Origin: Chlorops oryzae
Taxonomy: Eukaryota > Arthropoda > Insecta > Diptera > Chloropidae
Assembly (NCBI GenBank): GCA_020466095.1
Contig: CM035807.1
Location: 53,882,878-53,946,877, forward strand
Reading direction: 5' to 3'
Length of the DNA: 64,000 nucleotides
Each line of letters opens with the position of its first letter. The stretch's first letter is position 1. The notes beneath the pieces were generated by a model. That model searched no databases and was not told the origin of the DNA. It saw only the letters and a list, made by a program, of their open reading frames with translations. Shown one piece after another: positions 44,190-54,394 of this stretch. A program made the position numbers and the translations under genes.

Positions 44190-47100
44190 CGAGGCACGGC
44201 GACAAACCCCTACAGGAGGCCTCGAATTTAAAATTCTTAAATAATACCATAGTTGCTCATATTAAACTGGGAGAAATACCCTTAGTAGCAACCATCGACA
44301 CCGGAGCCACAAGAAACTACATAAGTAGGGCTATGGCCGAACAAATTCGGGACTCCAGCCAACGACACAAAATTCGTGCCAACATACAACTAGCAGACGG
44401 CACCAAAACACTCGTAACTGAAGCAACTACAACCACGCTACAACTCGGACAAAACCGCCTACAAATCGAATTAGCTATATTAGAGCAGGTGGTAGACGAC
44501 GTCATACTCGGCATAGACACACTGGGAGCGCTAGACGCACAGGTGGAGATTGCAGGCCAGAGTATAAAAATTCCAAAGATTCAAACCGCTGACTGGAATG
44601 CACTCTCAATACGAGAAGTCGCCGAAAACACAACCGAGTCACAAAGCAAACCAATCTCCCGAGCAGAAGCGGAAGAAATAATTCAAACAGAAATAAAACG
44701 TTTCGAAAGCATTGAAGGCCCGTCTAACATCGCAAAACACTACATAAGAGTAAAAGACGACATTCCCATCAAAGCCAGATACTTTCCGCAAAACCCTGCA
44801 AAACAAGAAATCATAAACAAAGAAATCGATGATATTCTCGAAAAAGGATGCATAGAACCATCGAACAGCCCATACAGTGCACCAACGGTCCTCGTACGCA
44901 AGAAAAATGGTAAATGGAGACTCTGCATCGACTACAGGCAACTAAATGCTAAATCAATCCCTGACGCATACCCATTACCACGAATAAGCCACATTTTGGA
45001 CCGTCTGAAGGATGCAAAAATTTTTAGCAGTCTGGACCTTAAAAATGGCTACTGGCAAATTCCAATGGACGAGGCAAGCAAACAGTATACCGCGTTCACT
45101 GTGCCCGGACGGGGCCTTTTCCAATGGAAGGTAATGCCGTTCGGATTACACTCAGCACCCGCAACTTTCCAACGGGCATTAGACTCAGTAATAACGCCTG
45201 AACTAGAACCGTTCGCTTTTGCGTACCTCGACGACATCATCGTACTAGGTCGAACACTGGAAGAACATATGACGAATTTAGTAGAAGTTTTTAGAAGATT
45301 ACGTGAGGCCAACCTCAAAATAAATCCAGAAAAATGCGAATTTCTAAAAACAGAAATCAAATACCTTGGTCATATGGTAAGCGACAAAGGGATTCAAACA
45401 GACCCGTCAAAAATTGAAGCCATCGAACGTCTCAAGCCACCAACGAACATAAAAGAACTACGGCAGTGCATCGGAATCACTTCATGGTACAGACGATTCG
45501 TACCCGAATTCGCAGACACCATACATCCCTTGACAACACTACTCAAAAAAGGAGTAAACTGGGTATGGACCGAAGAGCACCAACAAGCTTTCGAGAATTT
45601 AAAAAAGAAACTTACTGAAGCACCCATCCTTGCATGCCCGGACTTTAATAAACAATTCATTTTACAAACAGATGCCAGCGACTACGGACTTGGTGCAGTG
45701 TTGACACAGGATGATAATGGAAACGAGAGAGTAATAGCTTATGCAAGCCGCCACCTTAACAAACCGGAAACAAACTACTCAACCACCGAAAAAGAATGCC
45801 TTGCGATCGTTTGGGGAATTCGAAAAATGCGTCACTACCTCGAGGGATACAATTTTATTGTCATCACTGACCACCTCTCATTAAAATGGTTAAATTCTAT
45901 CGAAAACCCATCAGGACGCATCGCACGATGGGCACTAGAGCTGCAACAATATAACTTCGAAGTTCGTTATAGGAAGGGGAGAGAGAACGTCATTGCTGAC
46001 GCTCTATCAAGAGATCCACTGGAGACAACACGACGCATACACGAAGAAGAAATACCACCTCTGCCCAAGGACTGGGTCACACGGAAAACAGAGGAAATTA
46101 AAAAAGAGCCACATAAATTTCCAGAATATATAATAGAAAACGGAAATTTATATAGACACCTACCGCCAAACGCAGACGATGAAGACAGCGTGGCTTGGAA
46201 ACTATGTATAGGAAGGAAAGACATCGACCGAGTGCTAAACGAAAATCACGATCACCCAACAGCTGGTCACCTGGGTATACGGAAGACATTCCTCCGAACA
46301 GCAAAAAAATATTTTTGGCCGAGCATGATGAAAGACATACGGAAACATGTGTTTCGATGCAAAAGCTGTCAACATTTTAAGGTAAACCAACAGAAGCCAG
46401 CAGGATATATGCTCACTAAAATCGCAGATGAGCCGTGGGCCATCCTATGCGCAGACTTCGTGGGACCATTGCCACGCTCTATACATGGGAACACAACACT
46501 ACTGGTATTCTACGACAAATTTTCAAAATGGGTAGAATTAGTGCCACTACGAAGCGCCACTGCCGACGCAGTCCGGAAAGCCCTTCGGGAGCGAATAATC
46601 GCACGATACGGGGTACCCAAGGTCTTGCTAACCGACAATGGCACACAATTCACAAGCCGTAATTTAGAAAATTTTCTGGAAGAAATGGGTATACATCACC
46701 AGTATACGGCCCCATACACACCCCAAGAAAATCCCACCGAACGAGCAAACCGCACGATAAAAACAATGATTGCACAGTTTACACAATCATCACACAAACA
46801 CTGGGACGAGGCGCTACCCGAAATCATGTTGGCCATAAACACCAGTGTTGCGGACACCACAGGCTTTAGCCCAGCCATGCTGACGCAAGGCAGAGAGCCG
46901 CGACTACCCAAAAGTCTTTTCGATGAAAAAACAACAGGTACAGGGGCAGAAGCACTAACAGTCACACAACGGCACAACCGACTTCAAGAAATTTTCAAAA
47001 TTGTCGAAGTGAACCTAGCAAAGGCAAGCCAGGAACAAGCTCGCGCCTACAACCTACGGCGACGTCCGTGGAAACCTTATCGAGGACAACTGGTACTCCT

Positions 47101-47350
47101 ACGAACTCACCCACTGTCGAAAGCCATTGACGATTTCGCGGCAAAACTGGCACCAAAGTTCGATGGACCATTTATGGTTGAATCCTTCTCATCTCACGTG
47201 ATAGTGAAACTGAGAGACGGTAAAACGTTGAAGACAGCTCACATCTCTCAGCTTAAGCCATTTTACACTGATGAATCCGACCTGCAACAAAATGAAAACG
47301 TTGAGCAACCGCCAACACAAAACAATAACGTACCTTTTCCGTCGAAATAA
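44147..47350 (+). CDS. Pol polyprotein: protease, reverse transcriptase, RNase H, integrase
   Basis: 1067 codons open from 44145, expressed as a Gag-Pol fusion by the -1 frameshift rather than from the internal ATG. Protease: DTGATRNYIS at residue 51. RT: WRLCIDYRQLN, SLDLKNGYWQIP, MPFGLHSAPATF and the catalytic YLDD at residues 360-363. RNase H: LQTDASDYGLGAVL at about 508 and NYSTTEKECLAIVW. Integrase: H-H-C-C finger at about 701-743 (HPTAGHLGIRKT through CKSCQ), then Asp770 (ADFVGPLP), Asp830 (LTDNGTQF) and Glu865 (NPTERANRT), a DD34E/DD35E spacing. It ends with YNLRRRPWKPYRG and a KFDGPF module. No break is visible. Confidence 0.96.
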   Translation: MLQEIGKRARGPPITRHGDKPLQEASNLKFLNNTIVAHIKLGEIPLVATIDTGATRNYISRAMAEQIRDSSQRHKIRANIQLADGTKTLVTEATTTTLQLGQNRLQIELAILEQVVDDVILGIDTLGALDAQVEIAGQSIKIPKIQTADWNALSIREVAENTTESQSKPISRAEAEEIIQTEIKRFESIEGPSNIAKHYIRVKDDIPIKARYFPQNPAKQEIINKEIDDILEKGCIEPSNSPYSAPTVLVRKKNGKWRLCIDYRQLNAKSIPDAYPLPRISHILDRLKDAKIFSSLDLKNGYWQIPMDEASKQYTAFTVPGRGLFQWKVMPFGLHSAPATFQRALDSVITPELEPFAFAYLDDIIVLGRTLEEHMTNLVEVFRRLREANLKINPEKCEFLKTEIKYLGHMVSDKGIQTDPSKIEAIERLKPPTNIKELRQCIGITSWYRRFVPEFADTIHPLTTLLKKGVNWVWTEEHQQAFENLKKKLTEAPILACPDFNKQFILQTDASDYGLGAVLTQDDNGNERVIAYASRHLNKPETNYSTTEKECLAIVWGIRKMRHYLEGYNFIVITDHLSLKWLNSIENPSGRIARWALELQQYNFEVRYRKGRENVIADALSRDPLETTRRIHEEEIPPLPKDWVTRKTEEIKKEPHKFPEYIIENGNLYRHLPPNADDEDSVAWKLCIGRKDIDRVLNENHDHPTAGHLGIRKTFLRTAKKYFWPSMMKDIRKHVFRCKSCQHFKVNQQKPAGYMLTKIADEPWAILCADFVGPLPRSIHGNTTLLVFYDKFSKWVELVPLRSATADAVRKALRERIIARYGVPKVLLTDNGTQFTSRNLENFLEEMGIHHQYTAPYTPQENPTERANRTIKTMIAQFTQSSHKHWDEALPEIMLAINTSVADTTGFSPAMLTQGREPRLPKSLFDEKTTGTGAEALTVTQRHNRLQEIFKIVEVNLAKASQEQARAYNLRRRPWKPYRGQLVLLRTHPLSKAIDDFAAKLAPKFDGPFMVESFSSHVIVKLRDGKTLKTAHISQLKPFYTDESDLQQNENVEQPPTQNNNVPFPSK
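44162..44210 (+). promoter_or_regulatory. -1 ribosomal frameshift signal between gag and pol
   Basis: The heptamer GGGAAAC (44162-44168) is in the slippery phase of the gag frame (G GGA AAC), the form used by FIV. Six bases later a nested stem can form: GGGG (44175-44178) with CCCC (44207-44210) and CGCC (44181-44184) with GGCG (44198-44201). The pol frame is closed upstream by a TGA at 44142-44144 and open from 44145, and gag stops at 44187, so the slip must happen in exactly this window. Another GGGAAAC at 44121 is in the wrong phase. Confidence 0.8.
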
Positions 47351-47920
47351 ATATCCACGGCGACACAGGGCTCCCTCGGCGACGGCACGATAAAAAATTC
47401 ATCCAAAACGGAATCGTCAGAGGAAAAAATTGGTAAAAAAAAAAAAAAAAAAATATATATTCGAGCATAAACTGCTTCAAATTGTAAAATTTTTAAAGAA
47501 CCAGAGGAAAAGAAAACATATGAAAACTAAAGCCCGGTTATAATACAAAATAGGCAAATCTACATTATAACTGAAAATAAAATCCACAAACCCAATAGGA
47601 ATCAGGTCATTGACCCAAGAAAGGAAGAAAATGGGAAAATTAATATCAGCCAATGGCACACAAGTAGATAGGAGTAATCACACACATAAACACATATGGA
47701 ACAGAGGAAAGTAATGTGCAACAGTTGGTTAGAAAAGCAGCAGACAAGAATTATGAAATATGCTTTCCCACTCTATGCCAAAAAAAAAAATATGCATATG
47801 CAGTAACAACGGAGGATCGACGGCGGCGTCGCAGCACTCATGAGATCAAATAAAGTTCAAGGCCATATAATATGCAAAAGAAAGTCTCGACCGAGGATAA
47901 TGGAAAAAATGCAAATATGA

Positions 47921-47934
47921 TTTCTCCTTTTCAG
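47921..47934 (+). promoter_or_regulatory. Candidate 3' splice acceptor
   Basis: tttctccttttcag followed by ggaaat is close to an ideal acceptor (polypyrimidine tract plus CAG). A splice from a donor in the leader or gag would give a subgenomic mRNA starting about 150 nt upstream of the Ulp1-like ATG, as errantiviruses do for env. No experimental support. Confidence 0.45.
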
Positions 47935-47999
47935 GGAAATAGCGTTATTGTCAAATTTATTTCTTTTTCATACAACAACAAATCCTTAAATTAGAACAT

Positions 48000-48036
48000 T
48001 ATAAAAGGGAGCAGTATCCCGACGAATAAATCATTT
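48000..48036 (+). promoter_or_regulatory. Candidate internal promoter for the Ulp1-like gene
   Basis: TATAAAAGGG (48000-48009) and, 33 nt from the T, an initiator-like TCATTT (48031-48036) precede the ATG at 48082. Both match insect consensus. If used, the protease gene has its own transcript inside the retrotransposon. This competes with the splice hypothesis. Confidence 0.5.
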
Positions 48037-48081
48037 TGCGAGTAAAATACAACGCGATCACAATTACAAATTTTTTTAAAC

Positions 48082-48972
48082 ATGCAACACCCAACTGGAA
48101 ATTCCGCCGGAGTCATCGGAACATACCCAAAGACAGGCCGAGGTTATTCAATCTTCAAGACGGATGTGGAGAGATTGGCCGAAGGAAAATGGGTGAATGA
48201 CACCATCATCGACGTTTACGGGGCGTGGTTAATCCAAGGGCTGATATCACCTGAAGATCGGGAAAAGGTATATTTATTCAGCGGTCTTTTCTTCCCACAG
48301 CTACTGGCGATCAAAAATGGAGAACGGCCACGAGATTTTTTGAATGGATGGTTGCGAAGGGCAAAAATCTTCGAGAGAGATTATGTCATCATACCAGTTG
48401 TTGACAAATTCCACTGGACGCTCGTGATCGTGGACAGCACCCGGATTCTACACTGCGACTCACTAAGAGGAACCCGGCAACACGACGTGGCGCAACTAAT
48501 CCACCAGTTCCTCCAAGACGAAGCAGCACGAACCGGACCGGAAAATGTAGAAAGAGTAAAGGCGATGAAGATCGTGGAAGTGCCCACAGCACAGCAAGAA
48601 AATGGTGCCGACTGCGGTTTATTTACCTTGAAATTTTTAGAGCGGTTCCTCACGACCATTCGCGCGGGGAAACGGTTCCAACCACACCACCTCATATTTG
48701 AAGCAGCGACGACATTGCCCACACGCCAAAAGTTGGTAGAGGTGTTCCAGGATATCTGCGACAAAGATGTGTTATGGTCGGAACTGATGAACGGAGTACT
48801 CGGAAGCGCACAACATGAAAATTTGGAGGAAAAACTACAGCAGATCGGGGTCGAGATGCGAAAACGCTGGAAGAAGGGCACCCAAAGCAACTGTGTGCGG
48901 AAGCTTGGAACGATCACGGCCATAATCTCGATAACGCGAGCTGGAAAAATAAAAATACAAAGGAAAAATTAA
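48082..48972 (+). CDS. Ulp1/SENP-like cysteine protease (peptidase family C48) in the env position
   Basis: 296 residues. C48 enzymes cut SUMO or related modifiers from proteins, or mature them, in nucleus or cytosol. The N-terminal half has the Ulp1 entry segment (VERLAEGKWVNDTIIDVYGA, LFFPQLL). The catalytic tetrad is complete: His111 followed by Trp (DKFHWTLVIVD), Asp126 (HCDSLRG), Gln172 and Cys178 (QENGADCGLFTLKFLERF). A conserved-looking tail RFQPHHLIF and KRWKKGTQSN is shared with the minus-strand copy at 26449-27285. There are no signal peptide, membrane span or zinc finger. ATG 48082 is the first in frame after the promoter-like motif. The ORF ends 129 bp before the LTR. Its function for the element is inference: processing of Gag-Pol, removal of SUMO marks from integrase or chromatin, or countering host silencing. 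Domain call is secure; the exact substrate is unknown. Confidence 0.92.
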   Translation: MQHPTGNSAGVIGTYPKTGRGYSIFKTDVERLAEGKWVNDTIIDVYGAWLIQGLISPEDREKVYLFSGLFFPQLLAIKNGERPRDFLNGWLRRAKIFERDYVIIPVVDKFHWTLVIVDSTRILHCDSLRGTRQHDVAQLIHQFLQDEAARTGPENVERVKAMKIVEVPTAQQENGADCGLFTLKFLERFLTTIRAGKRFQPHHLIFEAATTLPTRQKLVEVFQDICDKDVLWSELMNGVLGSAQHENLEEKLQQIGVEMRKRWKKGTQSNCVRKLGTITAIISITRAGKIKIQRKN

Positions 48973-49085
48973 CTGCGAAACATTCAAACCAATAACACAG
49001 CTGATCACGGGAAAAATAAAGCCGTGTTAAAATGAATGGGACCCACACGAGCACACAAGTTTGACAAAGGCAACGTCACGTTTCG

Positions 49086-49100
49086 GAAGAAAGGAGGGAG
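49086..49100 (+). promoter_or_regulatory. Polypurine tract
   Basis: gaagaaaggagggag immediately before the 3' LTR is the expected primer for plus-strand DNA synthesis. Confidence 0.85.
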
Positions 49101-50046
49101 TGTGACGACCACAAAATCGTCACAACTTTGCACAAACAACAACGGGAAGAAACACAACGTCCACAAAAGACAACAACAACTGCAAGAAGACACAAAGCAG
49201 ACATGCGCAACAACAACACAACTAAACGATCGAAATCGAACGGCGCGACGCAGCAGAGCAGCACGCAGAGCGCATGCGGATAATGCATGTACACAGTCCA
49301 AAGGTCGACACGCAGGAAAAGCGTGACTCAGAGGCCAAAGGTCGACACGCACGAAAAGCGTGACTAATAGTCCAAAGGTCAGTCCAGAAATGGATATAAA
49401 AGCAAGCGACGGCACAAGGAAAAGGCAGTCAGTACGAGAACAGCACAAGAGAAAATTCCTAATCGTAGTTAACGAGACCTTGCCTCACAAGCGATTAAAG
49501 AATTTAGGACAAATCTGAAGGATAATTGTTTGATCCTGGGTTTCTGGTAACGAGACAAAGCCTCACAAGGAAACTAGGTCCGATTATTATCCTTTCAGAG
49601 CATCTTTCTCAGAGCATCCTCGACAGTAAAACCGCGACAACGAACTGCAGTGGACATCGACTAGAGGACCAACAGTGAAGCCCTCCGTGGAACTACAGTG
49701 AAACCCTGCTCGTGGAACTACAGTGAAACCCTGCTCGTGGAACTACAGTGAAACCCTGCTCGTGGAACTACAGTGAAACCCCGCTTCATGGAACTACAGT
49801 GAAACCCCGCTTCGTGGAACTACAGTGAAACCTCACTTCAGAGGACTCCAGCAAGACGCAGCCAACAATTACACGCAAATTACTTGAATTATATATTGAA
49901 TTACATTGAATTATATATTACATTTACTGAATTATATTGAAATTAAACAACCATTGAAAATCCTTAGATAACTGCGTTGAAATATAAATTTCTTGTACGA
50001 CCCCTGGACACGACTGAGCGCTACCCCGGCAGGATAGGTCGTTACA
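49101..50046 (+). mobile_element. 3' LTR (946 bp)
   Basis: Same length and, on reading, same sequence as 42113-43058, including promoter (49395-49433) and 25-bp array. Identity of LTRs implies a recent insertion. Confidence 0.95.
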
Positions 50047-50090
50047 ACAGTCGTTATGTATATTCGAAAAATGTGAAAAATTACGTATTA

Positions 50091-50621
50091 GAGGCCGTTT
50101 CCACTATAGCCGCATCTTGCTTTCGCATCTTCAAAATGCGAATTTTTGAGATTGGTGTTTCCACTTGGCATTTCGCATCTTGCATCTTTGATATCAGCTG
50201 ATTTTTGTTTACAATTGATATTTTTACTAGTGATGCCACGAATATTCGGCCACTATTCGGACGAATATTCTAACTATTATATAGAAATAAGTTATTTAAA
50301 AAATCAGTAGTAACTACAAATTAAATTTTTCTCATAACTATGTACATATATGTATATCTCATCGTAATGTTACATTTTTTTCTTGGTTTCCCGCCATTTG
50401 TGCTGCTGACAATTCCTGAAATGCTGGTCATTAACATATGTTTCACTAAACATGTGCAGTTAAGATCGATACATAATCGGAAAAAATCGAATTTTCTTCG
50501 CATCTTGTAAAGATGCGCAGAAGATGCGGTTCAGGATACAACAACAATTGCATTTAAATTCACACCGCATCTTGCCAAAATGCTGAAAGATGCTAGATGC
50601 GGTTATAGTGGAAACAGCCTC
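50091..50621. mobile_element. Harbinger/Tourist-like MITE
   Basis: Inverted termini of about 30 bp (GAGGCCGTTTCCACTATA at 50091; complement, with two mismatches, ending 50621), flanked by TTA on both sides (50088-50090, 50622-50624). A 3-bp TWA duplication is typical of PIF/Harbinger. 531 bp, non-coding. Confidence 0.8.
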
Positions 50622-50680
50622 TTAAACGCGCCTATGTAGTATGAAGAATATTGAATAAGTGTTTAGCATGTTTTAATAAA

Positions 50681-50972
50681 AGTGGTATTCAAGCTGGTAC
50701 GCAAAATTTGCGCCCTCGGAAATTTCGCGAGCTCGCAAATTATTTTGTTTGAAAAATAGTTTCCGCAGCCTCGGAAAATTTGTACGCCTACTATGATACG
50801 CAAAATATGCGCGATATTCGCTTCTTCTTCTTTCACCACAGTAAGCATTGAAACTAGCTGTTTTCACCAAATTTTTACACATGCTTTGCATAAGGGTCGT
50901 TCAAGCAAAAGTACAAAGTTTGCGCACGCAAAATTTGCATTTAGCTATTTCCGAGCCTGCTTGAATACCACT
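50681..50972. mobile_element. Small MITE, about 290 bp
   Basis: Termini agtggtattcaagc and gcttgaataccact are perfect complements. The interior contains further complementary cgcaaaatttgcg blocks. Target duplication not resolved. Confidence 0.65.
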
Positions 50973-51066
50973 TATATGTTATAATTACTACCAGCGTAAG
51001 CAGGGTATTTTTTCAAATCTTGAACCAGCTAGAACTAAGCTCCGTAGATATCGACATATATATATA

Positions 51067-53083
51067 TTAGGGTGGATCGTTCTTATATGAAAAAAAAAAA
51101 AGTTGTATGATCGCGTTGGAATAGTAAAATTAAATTTCCTTATGTATAAAAAATAATTTTGTGCAAAAAAATTCAAAATAAGCTGCATCTTCATACCGCG
51201 CAAGCGGATTGAAAGTTGGAAAAAAAAATTGATATGAGATTTTTCCGACTTCAATGATAAAATTTAGAATTTCTCAGCTTTAATCTCATTTTTTAAATAC
51301 ATTATGTTCCCAGATATTTTTGGTCATAAAACTATCTTTCAAAGGAAAGCAACGAAACTACGATCGACCAAAATTTTACCGAGATATGGTCGAAGAAACT
51401 CAGACCTGAGGAAATTGCTCCAAGACATGCCAAAAATGTGTTCGAACCTATCAATTTTGTAACCATTTGGAAGAAGGCATATTGCCATTTCAAAAAAATC
51501 TTCCTTGAAGAAAATCAAATATTTCATAAGGTTGTTATAACAATTTATATATTTATCTATTTATCGGTTTCATTTCAGAACGTGCCCTGAAAAAAAAGTC
51601 CATGAAATTTTAAAATCCTTCTAATTGAGCTCGAACAGGAAAAAACAACGCTCAATTACGATTATAGATTTTTTAAATCGGTTCACAGAAACCAAAGTTA
51701 CACGGCTTTGAAATTGGACAATTTATTATTTTTTAAATCCTGTGTTAGTTAAAAAAAAAATTCCGAAAAGTATACTACATTTTTTTTTTGATTCGATAAT
51801 GAGCTCATGTTTGGGAAAAATATATAGCAAAGTCATACCCGACAAACTCTGTGTCGAGGGTATATGGCATTTTTTCGTCCATACTCGAGATAGACTTAAA
51901 AAAAAATATATAGAAATGGTTAGTATCACCAGGAAATTCTATTTAGCCATATCGGTCTGTTACAGTTTTCTTATCGAAGGAGTTGAGCAATCTTGACTAA
52001 AGGTATGGAGATTTGGGGAGCTATGAACAAGAACATGTTCGAGAAATGGGATTGATCGGATTGTTTTTAGGGATCCCTCCAGTACAAGCGTCTGTTATGA
52101 AAATCACGAAAACTGATCTGTTTGTATATTTGCGATATTTTGATTAAATTTTCAGTTTGAGCTTATTTACAAAATTTTAAAAAGCGGGCGTAGCTAGAGG
52201 GTTGGTTAGGAGAAATAGCTCCTACATCCACAATTTATAAGAGTATTGAATTAATACTTATTGATTAAAAAAATCAAGCAATGCTGAATTTTTGAGCCTC
52301 CCAAGCGGTTTAAAGTTGAAGTAAGTTGACTTTGCTATATATTTTTCCCAAACATGAGCTCATTATCGAATCAAAAAAAAAATTTAGTATACTTTTCGGA
52401 TTTTTTTTTAACTAACACAGGATTTAAAAAATAATAAATTGTCCAATTTCAAAGCCGTGTAACTTTGGTTTCTGTGAACCGATTTAAAAAATCTATAATC
52501 GTAATTGAGCGTTGTTTTTTCCTGTTCGAGCTCAAGTAGAAGGATTTTAAACTTTCATGGACTTTTTTTTCAGGGCACGTTCTGAAATGAAACCGATAAA
52601 TAGATAAATATATAAATTGTTATAACAACCTTATGAAATATTTGATTTTCTTCAAGGAAGATTTTTTTGAAATGGCAATATGCCTTCTTCCAAATGGTTA
52701 CAAAATTGATAGGTTCGAACACATTTTTGGCATGTCTTGGAGCAATTTCCTCAGGTCTGAGTTTCTTCGACCATATCTCCGCAAAATTTTGGTCAATCGT
52801 AGTTTCGTTGCTTTCCTTTGAAAGATAGTTTTATGACCAAAAATATCTGGGAACATAATGTATTTAAAAAATGAGATCAAAGCTGAGAAATTCAAAATTT
52901 TATCATTGAAGTCGGAAAAATCTCATATAAATTTTTTTTCCAACTTTCAATCCGCTTGCGCGGTATGAAGATGCAGCTTATTTTGAATTTTTTTTTACAC
53001 AAACTTATTTTTTATACATAAGGAAACATAGTTTTACTATTCCAACGCGATCATACAACTTTCGTAAAAACGACCCAGCCTAA
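51067..53083. mobile_element. Long fold-back element, about 2 kb
   Basis: Two arms of about 790 bp (51067-51850 and 52300-53083) are near-perfect reverse complements, from TTAGGGTGGATCG at the left to its complement (CGACCCAGCCTAA) at the right. The spacer of about 450 bp has no gene I recognise. Both ends are bordered by TA-rich DNA, so a TA duplication is possible but cannot be proven. ORFs in the arms (for example 51339-51527 and its mirror at 52633-52821) are by-products of the symmetry. Confidence 0.85.
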
Positions 53084-53094
53084 TATATATTCTT

Positions 53095-53765
53095 GATGAG
53101 GTTCAAAACCTGAATCGATTAAGACATGCATGTCTGTCCGTGTGTCCGTCCGTCCGTGGTCGGATCTCCTCCGAAACGGGTGGACCAATCAAGTCGAAAT
53201 ATGACTCACAGTTATATCGGGATCCGAGTATGGTTAACTAGGAAAAGGTACATATCCTGGAAAAAAATGGACGCCGTCTATCTCGAGCCGCGCCCACAAA
53301 TAAGCCCACAAATAAGGGTTTATCGTAACTTGTGCAGTTAAAGGCGTTAATGTTTCAAATTCGCAACATAGATTGACCAACGCAAAGGAAAGGTGTAGGA
53401 AAAATTTATTTGGCCCGCCCGCTGCCACGCCCACAAATGGAGATTTTTCTTAACTTGCGCAGTAAAACGCGTAGAAGCTTCAAATTCGCAACATAGGTTG
53501 ACCAAGGCGAATGTAGGAAAAAAAATTATGTGACGCGCCCACTTCCACGCCCACAAAAAACGACTTTTCGCAACTTCCGAAGTAAAAGACGTAAAAGCTT
53601 CAAATTCTCACCATAGGTTGACCAAGGCAAATAAAAGGTGTAGGAAAAAAAATTCATGTGGCCCGCCCACTGCCACTCCCACAATGGAGAGGTAAGACAT
53701 AGTGCGCCAATAATGTCGGGACGCTGGGTATTTCAAAGTCGGGCTTGACCGAATTTAGCTTTCTT
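53095..53765 (+). repeat. Dipteran-type interspersed repeat with about 120-bp tandem units
   Basis: The left end has tgtccgtccgtccgtgg and the right end ggtatttcaaagtcgggct...ttagctttcttac, a combination I recall from dipteran repeats. Between them three to four units (53285-53690) carry cacgcccacaaa, acttgcgcagtaaaa, gaagcttcaaattc and caacataggttgaccaag. Non-coding. Confidence 0.7.
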
Positions 53766-53879
53766 ACTTTTTCTTAAACTGAATTTTGGGTTCCTTCTCC
53801 TAACTGAGCAAGGTTTGCGGCATTTGAGTTGATAATTTAATTTTTTTATACAAGGTACTTTATTATATTGGTATTAACG

Positions 53880-54351
53880 ATGCGATGTGTCTTTCACTGC
53901 ATCAGCTGGAGCCGTTGCCCCCACCAAATATGCAGCTGGATGCTATATCGTTGAGGTCGTTAAGTTAACTATTAGTTTATAAAAATTTCAGCTTTTCTGA
54001 AATGAGTTTACTGAGAACATCTTTTTGAAAGCTTTACGTAAACAGCTGGAGCATAACTTGTTCTCTACATTGAGGTAGATAGGTGTTTTGGTTTTTTTAT
54101 AACAAAATGAACATTTTCACAAGGTTTTACCCTTTGCGGTTGCAATTTTTCTATCATTACTATACCTGATTGAGAGGCTGCCGCACCTACTCCGTCCCGG
54201 AAGTTCCACAGCTGGATGTCCATTCCGTTACTACGGATGCTTGATATAGTTCGGGAAAAATTTTTGGCGTTTGCGAAATGATTACCTCCAAACTGTCGCG
54301 GGCTCCCAAACTATGAGTTATAACTCAACTGTTAAAAGTTAGTCCTTTACA
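53880..54351 (+). mobile_element. LTR 3' part of a degenerate Osvaldo-like element
   Basis: The LTR end gtcctttACA at 54351 stands directly before a primer-binding site, and is like the ends at 8403 and 43058. 53880-54075 shares sequence with 40880-41115. The left end is unknown. Confidence 0.55.
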
Positions 54352-54352
54352 A

Positions 54353-54367
54353 TGGCGCCCGAGCAGG
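54353..54367 (+). promoter_or_regulatory. Primer-binding site of the degenerate element
   Basis: TGGCGCCCGAGCAGG follows the LTR end after one base, the same tRNA-Lys-type site as at 43061. Confidence 0.8.
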
Positions 54368-54394
54368 CACCCTTAAGAACCAAGAATCCAGCGA

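Larger units (their letters stand above)
47351..48081 (+). other. Spacer between pol and the Ulp1-like gene
   Basis: 730 AT-rich bases, without ORF similarity. They hold an A run with TA repeats near 47430-47460, a strong 3' splice-site-like sequence at 47921-47934 and a TATA/Inr-like pair at 48000-48036, both relevant to expression of the downstream ORF. Confidence 0.7.
42113..50046 (+). mobile_element. Intact Osvaldo-like Ty3/gypsy retrotransposon carrying a Ulp1-like protease
   Basis: 7934 bp from the TG at 42113 to the CA at 50046, flanked by ACAG at 42109-42112 and 50047-50050. LTRs are 946 bp each and identical as far as I can read. Order: LTR, primer-binding site, gag (43098-44189), pol by -1 frameshift (to 47350), a 730-bp spacer, Ulp1-like ORF (48082-48972), polypurine tract, LTR. 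Every ORF is intact, so the insertion is young and may be active. Assignment to the Osvaldo group rests on the long LTR, the TGGCGCC primer site, pol sequence style and a third gene region; a phylogeny was not run. Confidence 0.93.

Noticed and set aside
51339..52821. Repeated 62-residue ORFs in the 2-kb fold-back
   Set aside because: They are arm copies of one another with no known motif; explained by the symmetry.
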